A stretch of 64,000 nucleotides of DNA, from assembly GCF_009695545.1 (NCBI RefSeq), contig NZ_VUNS01000002.1, forward strand, positions 310,001 to 374,000, read 5' to 3'. The stretch is from Victivallis lenta (GTDB lineage: Bacteria; Verrucomicrobiota; Lentisphaeria; Victivallales; Victivallaceae). The notes under the pieces are model-generated. The model was not told where the DNA came from, made no database searches, and worked only from the letters and a program-made list of their open reading frames with translations. Both the position numbers and the translations under genes were made by a program. The number at the start of each line of letters is the position of its first letter. The first letter of the stretch is position 1. This document shows, one piece after another, positions 1 through 7,588 of this stretch.

Positions 1-456
1 CGCCGCGGCGATGCGCGGCAGCAGCATCCCGCCGAGGCTGTGGCCGAGAACGAAAATCCGGCCCGGATCGATCCGCTCCTGCTTCGCGGCGAACTCGACC
101 GCCAGCACCGCATCGTCGATGACCTCTTCGTCCAGGGAATAGTCGTTCAGCTTTGCGACCCGGGCTCCGTGCGCCCGTGTGCGCTTGTCGTACCGGAGCG
201 TTGCGACGCCGGCGCGCTCGAGATCGCGGGCGATATCGCGGAACGGCCGGTTCGGCCCGAGCGTCTCGTCGCGGTCCTGCGGCCCGGAGCCGTGGACCAG
301 AACCACCAGCGGAAACGGTCCGTTCCCGCCGTCCGGAACGGTCAGCGTCCCCTTGAGCGGCCATTCGGCGCCGAACCCGATCTCCCGCTCCTCCCCCGCG
401 CAGAGAAACGCGCAAAACAGAAACGCGGCGAACAGCAGAATGCCGGATAACTTCAT
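1..456 (-). CDS. Alpha/beta hydrolase (serine hydrolase), 3' end outside window
   Basis: The reading frame opens at ATG 456 and runs off the left edge without a stop, giving 152 residues. It starts with a hydrophobic signal peptide of about 20 residues (MKLSGILLFAAFLFCAFLCA), so the enzyme is exported. The segment HGSGPQDRDE with a following GPN-PF-D pattern is the oxyanion-hole region of dienelactone-hydrolase/S9-like alpha/beta hydrolases, and GHSLGG near residue 142 is the nucleophile elbow. The acid and histidine lie beyond the edge. A purine-rich AAAGGGGA lies upstream of the ATG and a promoter-like pair sits at 478-506. Substrate is unknown; ester or peptide hydrolysis is the family role. 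Confidence 0.85.
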   Translation of the reverse strand, partial: MKLSGILLFAAFLFCAFLCAGEEREIGFGAEWPLKGTLTVPDGGNGPFPLVVLVHGSGPQDRDETLGPNRPFRDIARDLERAGVATLRYDKRTRAHGARVAKLNDYSLDEEVIDDAVLAVEFAAKQERIDPGRIFVLGHSLGGMLLPRIAAA

Positions 457-477
457 CAGATCAATCCCCTTTCCCGT

Positions 478-506
478 AAGATAGCACCGGAAAGCGGAAA
501 GTACAA
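478..506 (-). promoter_or_regulatory. Sigma70-type promoter for the alpha/beta hydrolase
   Basis: On the minus strand TTGTAC is followed after exactly 17 bp by TATCTT, 22 bp before the ATG at 456. The spacing is ideal and both hexamers are near consensus. No experimental support. Confidence 0.5.
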
Positions 507-887
507 ACCGCCGTCCGCAGCTTCGGCGCGCTGTCTTTCTCCCCCGCTTCGATGAAATTCAGCTGTGCGTTCAGGTTTTGCAGTATACATACAATCCGAA
601 GTACCTGCCGAGGCCGTTCCGGAGTACAAATCCGCTGCGGCAGGCAGGAAGAACGCGGTTCCGTGCGGCCGGTCCGGTACGCGACGGTTCCCACGGCGCC
701 GGAACAGCCTCTCGCAGCGTACCGCCCGACAGACGGGCCCCAGGTACAGATCTGCTCTCATGCGCCGTTTCCCTCGCATAAAATGAGACGGGCGCCCGCC
801 ACTGGAAACGGCTGATCTCCCCCCCATCATTCCGCCTTCCATTTGCGGCCGGCATACACCGGAATCCGCTTTTTTCCGGCATTCTGC
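507..887. other. Gene-free stretch
   Basis: About 380 bp between the two divergent promoters. Open frames here are short, lack ribosome binding sites and have arginine/proline-rich translations typical of GC-rich noncoding DNA. I see no RNA gene, repeat or clear terminator. Confidence 0.5.
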
Positions 888-916
888 TTGCACCGGAAGC
901 AAATGCGGATTATATT
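888..916 (+). promoter_or_regulatory. Sigma70-type promoter for the DUF308 gene
   Basis: TTGCAC, 17 bp, TATATT, followed 40 bp later by the start codon. Both hexamers and spacing are good. Confidence 0.6.
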
Positions 917-955
917 TCAAGCAGCGGGAAACACACTTTGGGGAAGGAGACACTT

Positions 956-1549
956 ATGAAACCGCAACCTTATTTCTACTTTTCGACCAATCTGCTGGCC
1001 GGGCACTCGTGGAAATTCATGCTTGCGCAGGGAATCATTTCGATCCTGCTCGGCATTATTTTCGCGCTGAATTTCGGTTCCGCCCTGATCATCTTCGCCA
1101 TCCTGCTCGGCATCATGCTGCTGGGCTGCGGCGTGCAGGGATTCGCGCTGATGGCGCTGAACCGGAAATTCAAGATCGGCTATGCGCTCTACTCGCTCTT
1201 CTGGTTCATCGCCGGCCTGTTCCTGGTGATCGATCCGCTCATGGGAGCAAGTTTTCTCATGATCGTGCTCGGCATCTGGTTCGTCCTGCATGCGATCGAG
1301 CTGTTCACGGCGGCGCTGGCAGACAAACTCCACCCGGTCGGCTTCCGCTGGCTGGTCGCGCTCAACGGACTTGTGACGCTGGCGTTCGGAATCCTGATTG
1401 CGACGAGTTCGATCGCGGCGATCGGATTTTTCAACCTGCTGTTCGCGTTTTTCCTGATCTTCTACGGAGCGATCACGATCGGTGTGGCGATGAGATTCCG
1501 CAGAATCGGCAAGGCGGCGAAGGCGGAAACAGCGGAGGAAACGGAATAA
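956..1549 (+). CDS. HdeD/DUF308-family membrane protein
   Basis: A 197-residue integral membrane protein with about six hydrophobic helices arranged as three two-helix repeats, the pattern of the HdeD/DUF308 family (short membrane proteins, in E. coli linked to acid resistance at high cell density). The helices contain Gly-rich stretches such as LLGIIF, ILLGIMLLGCG and IVLGIWFVLHA. The C-terminal tail is charged and cytosolic-like. The ATG at 956 is preferred over an in-frame TTG at 938 because GGAAGGAG lies 8 bp ahead of it. The gene stands alone with its own promoter and terminator. Molecular function is unproven for the family. Confidence 0.8.
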   Translation: MKPQPYFYFSTNLLAGHSWKFMLAQGIISILLGIIFALNFGSALIIFAILLGIMLLGCGVQGFALMALNRKFKIGYALYSLFWFIAGLFLVIDPLMGASFLMIVLGIWFVLHAIELFTAALADKLHPVGFRWLVALNGLVTLAFGILIATSSIAAIGFFNLLFAFFLIFYGAITIGVAMRFRRIGKAAKAETAEETE

Positions 1550-1575
1550 CCATCCGGTAAAGCGGATGGGAATGA

Positions 1576-1613
1576 AAAGCGGGCCGGGGGGAAAACTCCG
1601 GCCTGCTTTTTTC
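1576..1613 (+). terminator. Rho-independent terminator after the DUF308 gene
   Basis: An 11-bp stem (AAGCGGGCCGG pairing with CCGGCCTGCTT, one G-U pair) with a 10-nt loop is followed by a run of T. It lies 27 bp after the stop codon. Confidence 0.8.
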
Positions 1614-1666
1614 TGCGGAATATGAGTTTTCACGCAAAAAAGAAGGAGAGAGGGGAGGAAAAGGGG

Positions 1667-1695
1667 TTGACAAAGGGGGATTGATGCGTCATAAT
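1667..1695 (+). promoter_or_regulatory. Strong promoter TTGACA-17-CATAAT (orphan gene 1)
   Basis: Perfect -35 TTGACA at 1667-1672 and CATAAT at 1690-1695 with a 17-bp spacer. The sequence right after the -10 (AATATGTACCAC) recurs almost unchanged after the promoter at 2329-2357. Confidence 0.75.
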
Positions 1696-1750
1696 ATTAA
1701 TATGTACCACAAGAGTGTCGCTGCAGGCTTTCCGAGTAAGGATCTACCCG

Positions 1751-2128
1751 ATGACAAACCACGATTACACCCTTGAGCTGCTCGGAGAAAACCCGAAGTT
1801 CGAGCTCATTCTTCCCGTCGGCGAACAGATCGACCTCGAACTGATTCCCTGCGGCACGGCAGGCGGCCGTAAATCCGCCGATTGGCACCGGCTTATCGTC
1901 TCTGCGGCGGGGCAGTATTGTTTCCGTTTATCCTCCCGGCAGGGGGAAGTCACTTTTGAAATCCATTCCCCCGACGGCGGCAGTCTCGCCCGGACGACGG
2001 CAAGTCCGAAAAACGACGGCAGCATCGACGGCATCGAACTGGCGCCGGGCGAATACGCCCTGTCGATCACGTCCCCGGCCCCGGAACCGGTCGGTTATAC
2101 ACTGAAACTCTCCGGGCGGATCGCCTGA
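1751..2128 (+). CDS. Small orphan beta-domain protein, copy 1 (PPC-like)
   Basis: A 125-residue protein with no signal peptide or membrane segment. Start ATG 1751 is chosen because TAAGGA lies 8 bp ahead; an upstream GTG in frame has no ribosome site. It is a clear paralogue of the protein at 2408-2773: both share an AGG-aDW-RLvVSA-G-Y-FRL core and end in an ELA-G-YALS strand pair plus a Y-LkL/YaLL strand. This ending resembles bacterial pre-peptidase C-terminal (PPC) beta-sandwich domains, which normally sit at the end of secreted enzymes. I do not recognise a named family. Function unknown; expected to be cytosolic and well expressed from its promoter. Confidence 0.7.
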   Translation: MTNHDYTLELLGENPKFELILPVGEQIDLELIPCGTAGGRKSADWHRLIVSAAGQYCFRLSSRQGEVTFEIHSPDGGSLARTTASPKNDGSIDGIELAPGEYALSITSPAPEPVGYTLKLSGRIA

Positions 2129-2328
2129 GGCCTCCCGCACTCCGTCACACCGGGCCGCCCCGGATCCTGTACCGGAACGCGAGAAGCGGAAAGAAACGCC
2201 TCCGCAGACGGCGGGAACCGTTGCCGGGCAGGGATGCTGTGATTTCCTGTGCCCAATGGATTCTTCGGGTTCGGATGAGTTTCATCCACCTCCGGAGCTA
2301 ATATTTTTCAGAAAATCATCACAGCAGC

Positions 2329-2357
2329 TTGACAAAAGAGTCCCAAAATCGCATAAT
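2329..2357 (+). promoter_or_regulatory. Strong promoter TTGACA-17-CATAAT (orphan gene 2)
   Basis: TTGACA at 2329-2334 and CATAAT at 2352-2357, 17-bp spacer, followed by AATATGTCCCAC, matching the element at 1667-1695 and its downstream sequence. Confidence 0.75.
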
Positions 2358-2407
2358 AAATATGTCCCACATTTATGTACATCCGTTTTGAAAAGGGGAA
2401 GCTGCCG

Positions 2408-2773
2408 ATGACCGGCGAGGACGAACTCAAATTGATCGGGAAAAACGCCCGCTTCGAATTATCCCTGCCGGAAACCGGCGCCCGGGAACTGGTTCCGCGC
2501 GGAATCGCCGGCGGAAGAATGCTCGCCGACTGGCGACGGCTGGTCGTCTCCGCAACCGGCCGCTACCTTTTCCGCCTCCGCGCGGAAACCGGTCCGGTCC
2601 GCCTCGAACTCTTTGCGCCGAACGGCCGTTCCCTGCTCCGGCTCCAGGCCGAGCCCGGCGCAGAGGAAGAGAGCTGCGCCATCGAACTGGCCCGCGGCTC
2701 CTACGCGCTCTCCGTCCAGTCCGACGCCTCCGACCCAACCGCCTATGCGCTCCTGGCCACAGCCGCCCCCTGA
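2408..2773 (+). CDS. Small orphan beta-domain protein, copy 2 (PPC-like)
   Basis: A 121-residue paralogue of the preceding gene, similarly without export signal. Alignable blocks include GKNARFELSLP (copy 1 GENPKFELILP), GIAGGRMLADWRRLVVSATG and a C-terminal ELARGSYALSVQSD. Start ATG 2408 has AAAAGGGGA 9 bp ahead; an in-frame ATG at 2375 is less likely. The two genes are separately promoted tandem duplicates that have diverged to roughly 40 percent by eye. The predicted all-beta fold resembles PPC domains, but no catalytic residues can be named. Confidence 0.68.
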   Translation: MTGEDELKLIGKNARFELSLPETGARELVPRGIAGGRMLADWRRLVVSATGRYLFRLRAETGPVRLELFAPNGRSLLRLQAEPGAEEESCAIELARGSYALSVQSDASDPTAYALLATAAP

Positions 2774-2850
2774 CCGTTCATACGGCGCCTCCGCACGGAT
2801 GCGGGAGCCCCTCTCCGGCGCCTGCGGTTCCGGCCGGCACGGCTCTCTTC

Positions 2851-3507
2851 CTATGCGTGCGGGGGAGCGGCGTCGCGCCGGGGCGCGCGCTCCTTCTTTT
2901 CGAGCAGGAAAACGCACCCGACCGCAAAGAGATTCGGCCAATAGCGGGTCAGCAGCGGAAACGAGTGGCCGATCGGAATTTCCTGAATGATTCTGATGCC
3001 GAGATGCCTGCAGAGCCGGCGGAAATCCTTGATCGTGCCGTGGTGAATATTCGGCGTATTGTACCACTGGTACGGAATCTGATTGGTCCGCGGCATAGTT
3101 CCCAGCGTCAGCAGCTGCATCCGGCAGGTGATGAAGCCGAAATTGATGAAACTGACTGCCGCGAGCTTGCCGACCCGGACGATTTTCCGCATCAGCTGGT
3201 CGGGGCGGCGCATCTGCTGGAGCGTCTGGCTCAGGATCACGAGGTCGAACGAATTGTCCTCGGCGAAATCCAGCTCGTCATCAAGGTCGCTCTGGACGAC
3301 CGGAACGCCGTTGGCGATGCTTTCGGCGAGAAGATCCGGGTCGATCTCCATGCCGAGCACTTCGGCGCCGTGTTCGTTTTTCAGCATTTTCAGGAAGCTG
3401 CCGTCGCCGCAGCCGAGGTCGAGCACGCGGAAACCCGGTTCGACCAGCTCCGCGATGATCGCGAGATCCGGACGGTTCCGGAGTTCGGAATGGTAGTTTT
3501 TAGCCAC
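2851..3507 (-). CDS. metW: MetW methyltransferase-like protein
   Basis: A 218-residue class I SAM-fold protein with motif I VLDLGCGDGSFL near residue 29. MetW proteins are normally encoded just after metX and act with it in homoserine O-acylation in methionine synthesis; that arrangement is present here. Start GTG 3507 is preferred because GGAGG lies 6 bp ahead, and it makes the start overlap the end of metX by 8 bp (the metX stop TAA is inside codons 2-3 of metW). Longer upstream frames would simply run through metX. The C-terminal part (PYQWYNTPNIHHGT) is the usual MetW signature region. Confidence 0.88.
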   Translation of the reverse strand: MAKNYHSELRNRPDLAIIAELVEPGFRVLDLGCGDGSFLKMLKNEHGAEVLGMEIDPDLLAESIANGVPVVQSDLDDELDFAEDNSFDLVILSQTLQQMRRPDQLMRKIVRVGKLAAVSFINFGFITCRMQLLTLGTMPRTNQIPYQWYNTPNIHHGTIKDFRRLCRHLGIRIIQEIPIGHSFPLLTRYWPNLFAVGCVFLLEKKERAPRRDAAPPHA

Positions 3508-4621
3508 GGCGCACCTCCAGTCGATTGCGCAGGAAGTCGCGGACCATGCGTCCGAGCGCATCGACCTCCAGCAGAAACGCATCATGCCCGTACCCCGACT
3601 GAATTTCGCAGAACGACACATTGAGCCGGTTTTTCAGCAGGGCGTTGACGATTTTCCGCGACTCCGCCGTCGGAAACAGCCAGTCGCTCGAAAACGAGAC
3701 GACCAGAAAGGCGGCCTTCGCGGCGGAAAAGGTCTTCGCCAGATCGCCGCCGCTGCGGCGGGCCATGTCGAAGTAGTCCATCGCCCGGGTGATATAAAAA
3801 TAGCTGTTCGCGTCGAAGAGCTCGACGAACCTTCTCCCCTGATGTTCCAGATAGCTCTCGACCGCGAAGTCGCGCTGAAAGTCAAAGCTGTAGCTGTCGG
3901 CATCCTGAAGCTCGCGCCCGAACTTGCGGCTCATGGATTCGTCGGAGAGATAGGTGATGTGGGCGAGCATGCGCGCAGTCGACAAGCCGCCCTCCGGCAC
4001 CCGGTCGGCCGAATAATTCCCGCTGTTCCAGCGAGGATCGTTCTTGATCGCCTCGCGGCCGACCCAGTCGAATGCGATGCACTGGGGGGAAAGCTGCGAA
4101 GTCGTCGCAATCGGCACGACGCTGTCCACCATATCCGGAAAATTGATCGCCCATTCAAGCGCCTGCATACCGCCCATCGAACCGCCGATCACCGACAGCA
4201 ACCGCCGCACTCCGAGAAACTCCACAAGGCGCTTCTGGGCGCGCACCATGTCGCGGATCGTGATCACCGGGAAGGTCAGGTTGTACGGATTGCCGGTGTC
4301 CGGATCGATCGACCGCGGACCGGTGGAACCGGCGCAGCTGCCGATGACGTTGCTGCAGATTACGAAATACCGGTCCGTGTCGATCGCCTTGCCGGGACCG
4401 ACCATATCGTCCCACCAGCCCGGTTTCGGGTCGTTCTCGGTGTAGCGGCCGCAGACGTGGGCGTTGCCCGAAAGCGCATGGGTGATCAGAACCGCATTGT
4501 CCGCCTCCGGCGTCAGCGTTCCGACCGTCTCGTAGCGGATGTTGACCTGCTTGAGCTCGCGGCCGCAATCAAGCGGCAGCGGCTCAGCAAGCAGGAAATT
4601 CTGTGGCGTGGTGATGAGCAA
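3500..4621 (-). CDS. metX: Homoserine O-acetyltransferase MetX
   Basis: A 373-residue alpha/beta hydrolase-fold acyltransferase that acylates L-homoserine, the first committed step of methionine synthesis. The nucleophile elbow GGSMGGMQ puts the catalytic serine near residue 148; the C-terminal YGHDAFLLE supplies the catalytic histidine. HALSGNAHV and NVIGSCAGSTGP are family signatures. The best start is TTG 4621, 10 bp after GAGGAGGG; no ATG is available nearby. Acetyl versus succinyl specificity cannot be settled by eye. It forms a two-gene unit with metW under the promoter at 4663-4691. Confidence 0.9.
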   Translation of the reverse strand: MLITTPQNFLLAEPLPLDCGRELKQVNIRYETVGTLTPEADNAVLITHALSGNAHVCGRYTENDPKPGWWDDMVGPGKAIDTDRYFVICSNVIGSCAGSTGPRSIDPDTGNPYNLTFPVITIRDMVRAQKRLVEFLGVRRLLSVIGGSMGGMQALEWAINFPDMVDSVVPIATTSQLSPQCIAFDWVGREAIKNDPRWNSGNYSADRVPEGGLSTARMLAHITYLSDESMSRKFGRELQDADSYSFDFQRDFAVESYLEHQGRRFVELFDANSYFYITRAMDYFDMARRSGGDLAKTFSAAKAAFLVVSFSSDWLFPTAESRKIVNALLKNRLNVSFCEIQSGYGHDAFLLEVDALGRMVRDFLRNRLEVRRG

Positions 4622-4662
4622 CTTGATGAGGCCCTCCTCTGATATCGGTACTCAAATTACGT

Positions 4663-4691
4663 AATATACACGGCGGAGGCCTGCAAATCAA
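4663..4691 (-). promoter_or_regulatory. Promoter for metX-metW
   Basis: Minus-strand TTGATT, 17 bp, TATATT, ending 42 bp before the metX start. The leader is too short for a SAM riboswitch and none of its conserved pairing is seen. Confidence 0.6.
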
Positions 4692-4744
4692 GTTCAAACA
4701 TCACGTTTTTGCGATTTCGCTCCGCGGCCGGCGGCCGGGCGGAA

Positions 4745-7588
4745 TCACTTTTCTGCTCCAGGCAGAAGTTTATCGAGCAGCTTCGCACATGCCATGCCGG
4801 CCACCGATTTGCCGAGCTCCGGCAGCTTCTTCTGCGCCTCAAGCTCCGCCCCGAGTCCGGGCCAGGCGGGAGAGAGTGCAAGCGGTTTGCCGCCGCTGCG
4901 CGCCAGCGCCTCTTCGGCGGCCTTCCGCGCCTCCTCGAAACGGTTCTGCTTCAGGTAAGCGAGTATTTTCACCGCGTCGCTTTCGGCCGAAGCCGGATTC
5001 ATGGCAACGATCTCCAGCGCCTGCGCACAGCTGCCGGTCTGAATGTGTCCGAAGGCCATCTGCAGCGGCAGCAGCCGGTTGCCGGTATCGATCTCGGAGA
5101 GCTGGCGGTAATACCAGAGCGCGCTGGTCCAGTCGCCGTTCGCGGCCGCCTCGGCCGCGGCGGTCGACATGAAGGCGGCCAGCTCGCGCTGCTCGGAGAG
5201 CTGTTTGCCGAGTTTCGGTTCGAGCCCGGCATCGGGCCCGGCCCCGAGCAGCCGCGCCTGCCGGTAGAACTCGGCGGCCTCTTTCTCCTTACCGTCCGCC
5301 AGCCGCAGCCGGGCCAGGCCGAGCAGCGGCTCCGGCGAAGCCGGGTCCAGCTTCGCCGCCAGTTCGAAACCGGCGGCGGCATCCGTCTGCCGTCCGCTGC
5401 CGGCAAACGCTTTCGCGCGGGCCATCTGGAGCCGGAAATCCTTCGGACGCTCCTTCAGCGGCGTTTCGAGCACACCGAGCGCATTGCCGAATTTACCGAG
5501 TCCGATCAGCGCTTCGGCGCGGGCCGCGGCAACCACCGGATCGTTCGGATTGCGGGCCGACGCCTTCGCCAGCAGCGGTTCGGCCCGGGCGAACTCCTCG
5601 CGCCGCAGATAGAGATTGCCGAGCCGCAGCGCCGCCTCGGCGTTGCCGGGCTCGGCGGCAAGCGCAGCCTCATAATTCCAGATCGCGAGCTCCCAACGTT
5701 CCGCGGCCTCCTCCCGGCGGCCGGCGGCAAGCAGTTCCGCCGGCGTCCGGTCGGCGGGCGCGGCGACGCCCGAAACAGCCGGAACCGGTTCGGCCGGAAC
5801 CGCCGCGGCAACCGGGCGCGCTTCAAGCTCACCCTTCAGTCTGGAGACCTCCTCCGCCAGCGACTGATTCCGCTTCTGCTCCGCAAGGAACTTCGCGGCA
5901 ACGGCCTCCAGCTCCTTCAACCGCGTCTGCGCGGCCGCCAGCGCCGTCTTCGACGCATTCAGCTCCTCCGCCGCCTTGCGGCCGGCGGCAAGCTCCTTCT
6001 GCATCGCCTGAAAATTGACCTGCAGCGTCTTGAACTCCGGCTCGAGTTTTCCGAGCCGCGCCAGACCCTCCCCGGCCTTTTTGAGCTTCTCTTCGGCAAG
6101 CAGGAGAGCGGACTTCTTCCCGGCGAGCTCCGTCGTCGCGGCCGCCAGCGCCTTCTCCTGAGAACTTTTCTGGTCGAGCAGCACTTTCAGCTCCCGGTTC
6201 TGGGTTGCGAGCTGCTCCTTGAGCGCTTTGATCTCCGCAGCCAGCTCGCGGTTCGCGGCGTCACCCGCTTCGATGCTCTTCGACACGGCCGAATCGCGGT
6301 TTTTCAGCTGCTCTTCGAGTTTGGCGCAGCGCTCGCTCCAGCTTTTCATATCGCCCTCGAGCTTCACGTTGCGCTCGCGCAGGTTCCTGAGTTCAACCGA
6401 CGAAAGCTCTCCGGAGGCTTTTTCGAGCTCAAGCTGCTTCGTCAATGCGGCATTCTCCTTTTCGACCGCAAGACGGAGCACTTCGATCCTCTGAAGCGCT
6501 TCGCGCTGCTGAACCAGCTCAAGCTGTGCGGCGCGATGCTGGTTTTTCAGCGTAAGCGCCTCGACGGCGGCGGCTTCGAGCGCCTTCCCGACAGCAGCGG
6601 CCTCCTCCTTGAGTCTCTTGTTCTCGGCCAGCATCTCCGCACTCAGGCCGGAGCCGCCGCCTTTGACGGCATCGGCGAGGCGGCGGTTCAGAACCGTAAC
6701 CTCGGCGGTGCGCGCGGTCAGACTCTCCTCGGCCGTTTTGAGCTTCAGGCCGGTTTCGGCGGCAGCGGCTTCGGCGGCGGCCAGCTGCTTGACCGAATCG
6801 TCCTTATAGCGGCGCAGCTCCTCGAGTTCGCGGGTGATGCGCAGGACGTCGGCCGCGCTTTTGCGGGACTCCGCCTCGGCGAAGCTTTTCTGCCGGTCGA
6901 GTTCAATCAGGTCCTTGTCGAGCTTCTGGCCGCGCGTCTCCGCCAGCTGCAGGCGCTTGGCCAGCTGCCCGGAATTCAGCTTCTCTTCGACGAGCTGCTT
7001 GCGGAGCTCCTCGAGCCGGGCGTCCGGCTCCTGCAGTTTTCTCTCCTGCGCCTTGTTCAGCTGTTCGAGCAGCGTACACTTCTCCTGCAATACCCGCTGC
7101 TCCCGCAGCAGCTTCAGGGCATCGACCTCGCTGGCCTTCAGCCGGTCGTTCTCTTTGCGCAGCAACTCGTTCTCCGCAGTCAGGTCGAACAGCTTCTTGC
7201 GGAAAAGCTCGAGCTCGTTCTTCCGGCTCTCCTGCTCGACGAAGTCGATGCCGCCGGGCGCGGCCGGAACCTCGGGCTCCGGTGCGGAGGGCGCGGCTTC
7301 GGCACCGAGCAGCTTCCGGACATTCGCGATTTCGCGCTCGCTGTCGGCGATCCGGGTCCGGATGACGTTCTGATCCCAATCCGGCCGCGTCCGCTGGATT
7401 TCACGATACAGTTCAAGCGATTTCTGAAAAAACTCAAGCGCCCGCGTATACTCGCCGCGGTCACGCGAAGCCTCGCCTTTCAGGTAAGTTTCATATCCCT
7501 GCCGCCAGGTGTCCCAGGCATTTTTGGCGGCGCCGGACAGAAACGGCACGGCGGCCGCCAGCAGAGCCAGCAAAATAACGCGTCTCAT
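4745..7588 (-). CDS. Exported coiled-coil/TPR protein
   Basis: A 947-residue protein beginning with a signal peptide (MRRVILLALLAAAVPFLSGA). After a short TPR-like region (residues about 30-80, RGEYTRALEFFQKSLELY) comes a coiled coil of roughly 470 residues (about 120-600), rich in Glu/Lys/Ala/Leu heptads. It ends in several TPR units (from about 650), for example WELAIWNYEAALAAEPGNAEAAL. The layout suggests a periplasmic scaffold. The ATG overlaps the hflX stop in ATGA, and TCTGGAG lies 8 bp upstream, so translation is coupled to hflX. No enzymatic motif is seen and the specific role is unknown. Confidence 0.75.
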   Translation of the reverse strand: MRRVILLALLAAAVPFLSGAAKNAWDTWRQGYETYLKGEASRDRGEYTRALEFFQKSLELYREIQRTRPDWDQNVIRTRIADSEREIANVRKLLGAEAAPSAPEPEVPAAPGGIDFVEQESRKNELELFRKKLFDLTAENELLRKENDRLKASEVDALKLLREQRVLQEKCTLLEQLNKAQERKLQEPDARLEELRKQLVEEKLNSGQLAKRLQLAETRGQKLDKDLIELDRQKSFAEAESRKSAADVLRITRELEELRRYKDDSVKQLAAAEAAAAETGLKLKTAEESLTARTAEVTVLNRRLADAVKGGGSGLSAEMLAENKRLKEEAAAVGKALEAAAVEALTLKNQHRAAQLELVQQREALQRIEVLRLAVEKENAALTKQLELEKASGELSSVELRNLRERNVKLEGDMKSWSERCAKLEEQLKNRDSAVSKSIEAGDAANRELAAEIKALKEQLATQNRELKVLLDQKSSQEKALAAATTELAGKKSALLLAEEKLKKAGEGLARLGKLEPEFKTLQVNFQAMQKELAAGRKAAEELNASKTALAAAQTRLKELEAVAAKFLAEQKRNQSLAEEVSRLKGELEARPVAAAVPAEPVPAVSGVAAPADRTPAELLAAGRREEAAERWELAIWNYEAALAAEPGNAEAALRLGNLYLRREEFARAEPLLAKASARNPNDPVVAAARAEALIGLGKFGNALGVLETPLKERPKDFRLQMARAKAFAGSGRQTDAAAGFELAAKLDPASPEPLLGLARLRLADGKEKEAAEFYRQARLLGAGPDAGLEPKLGKQLSEQRELAAFMSTAAAEAAANGDWTSALWYYRQLSEIDTGNRLLPLQMAFGHIQTGSCAQALEIVAMNPASAESDAVKILAYLKQNRFEEARKAAEEALARSGGKPLALSPAWPGLGAELEAQKKLPELGKSVAGMACAKLLDKLLPGAEK

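Noticed and set aside
456-953. 165-aa minus-strand frame between the hydrolase and DUF308 genes
   Set aside because: No start signal, Cys/Arg-rich translation, and it would run into both promoters.
4622-4744. SAM riboswitch before metX
   Set aside because: The leader from the promoter at 4663 is about 40 nt, too short, and no kink-turn or conserved pairing is seen.
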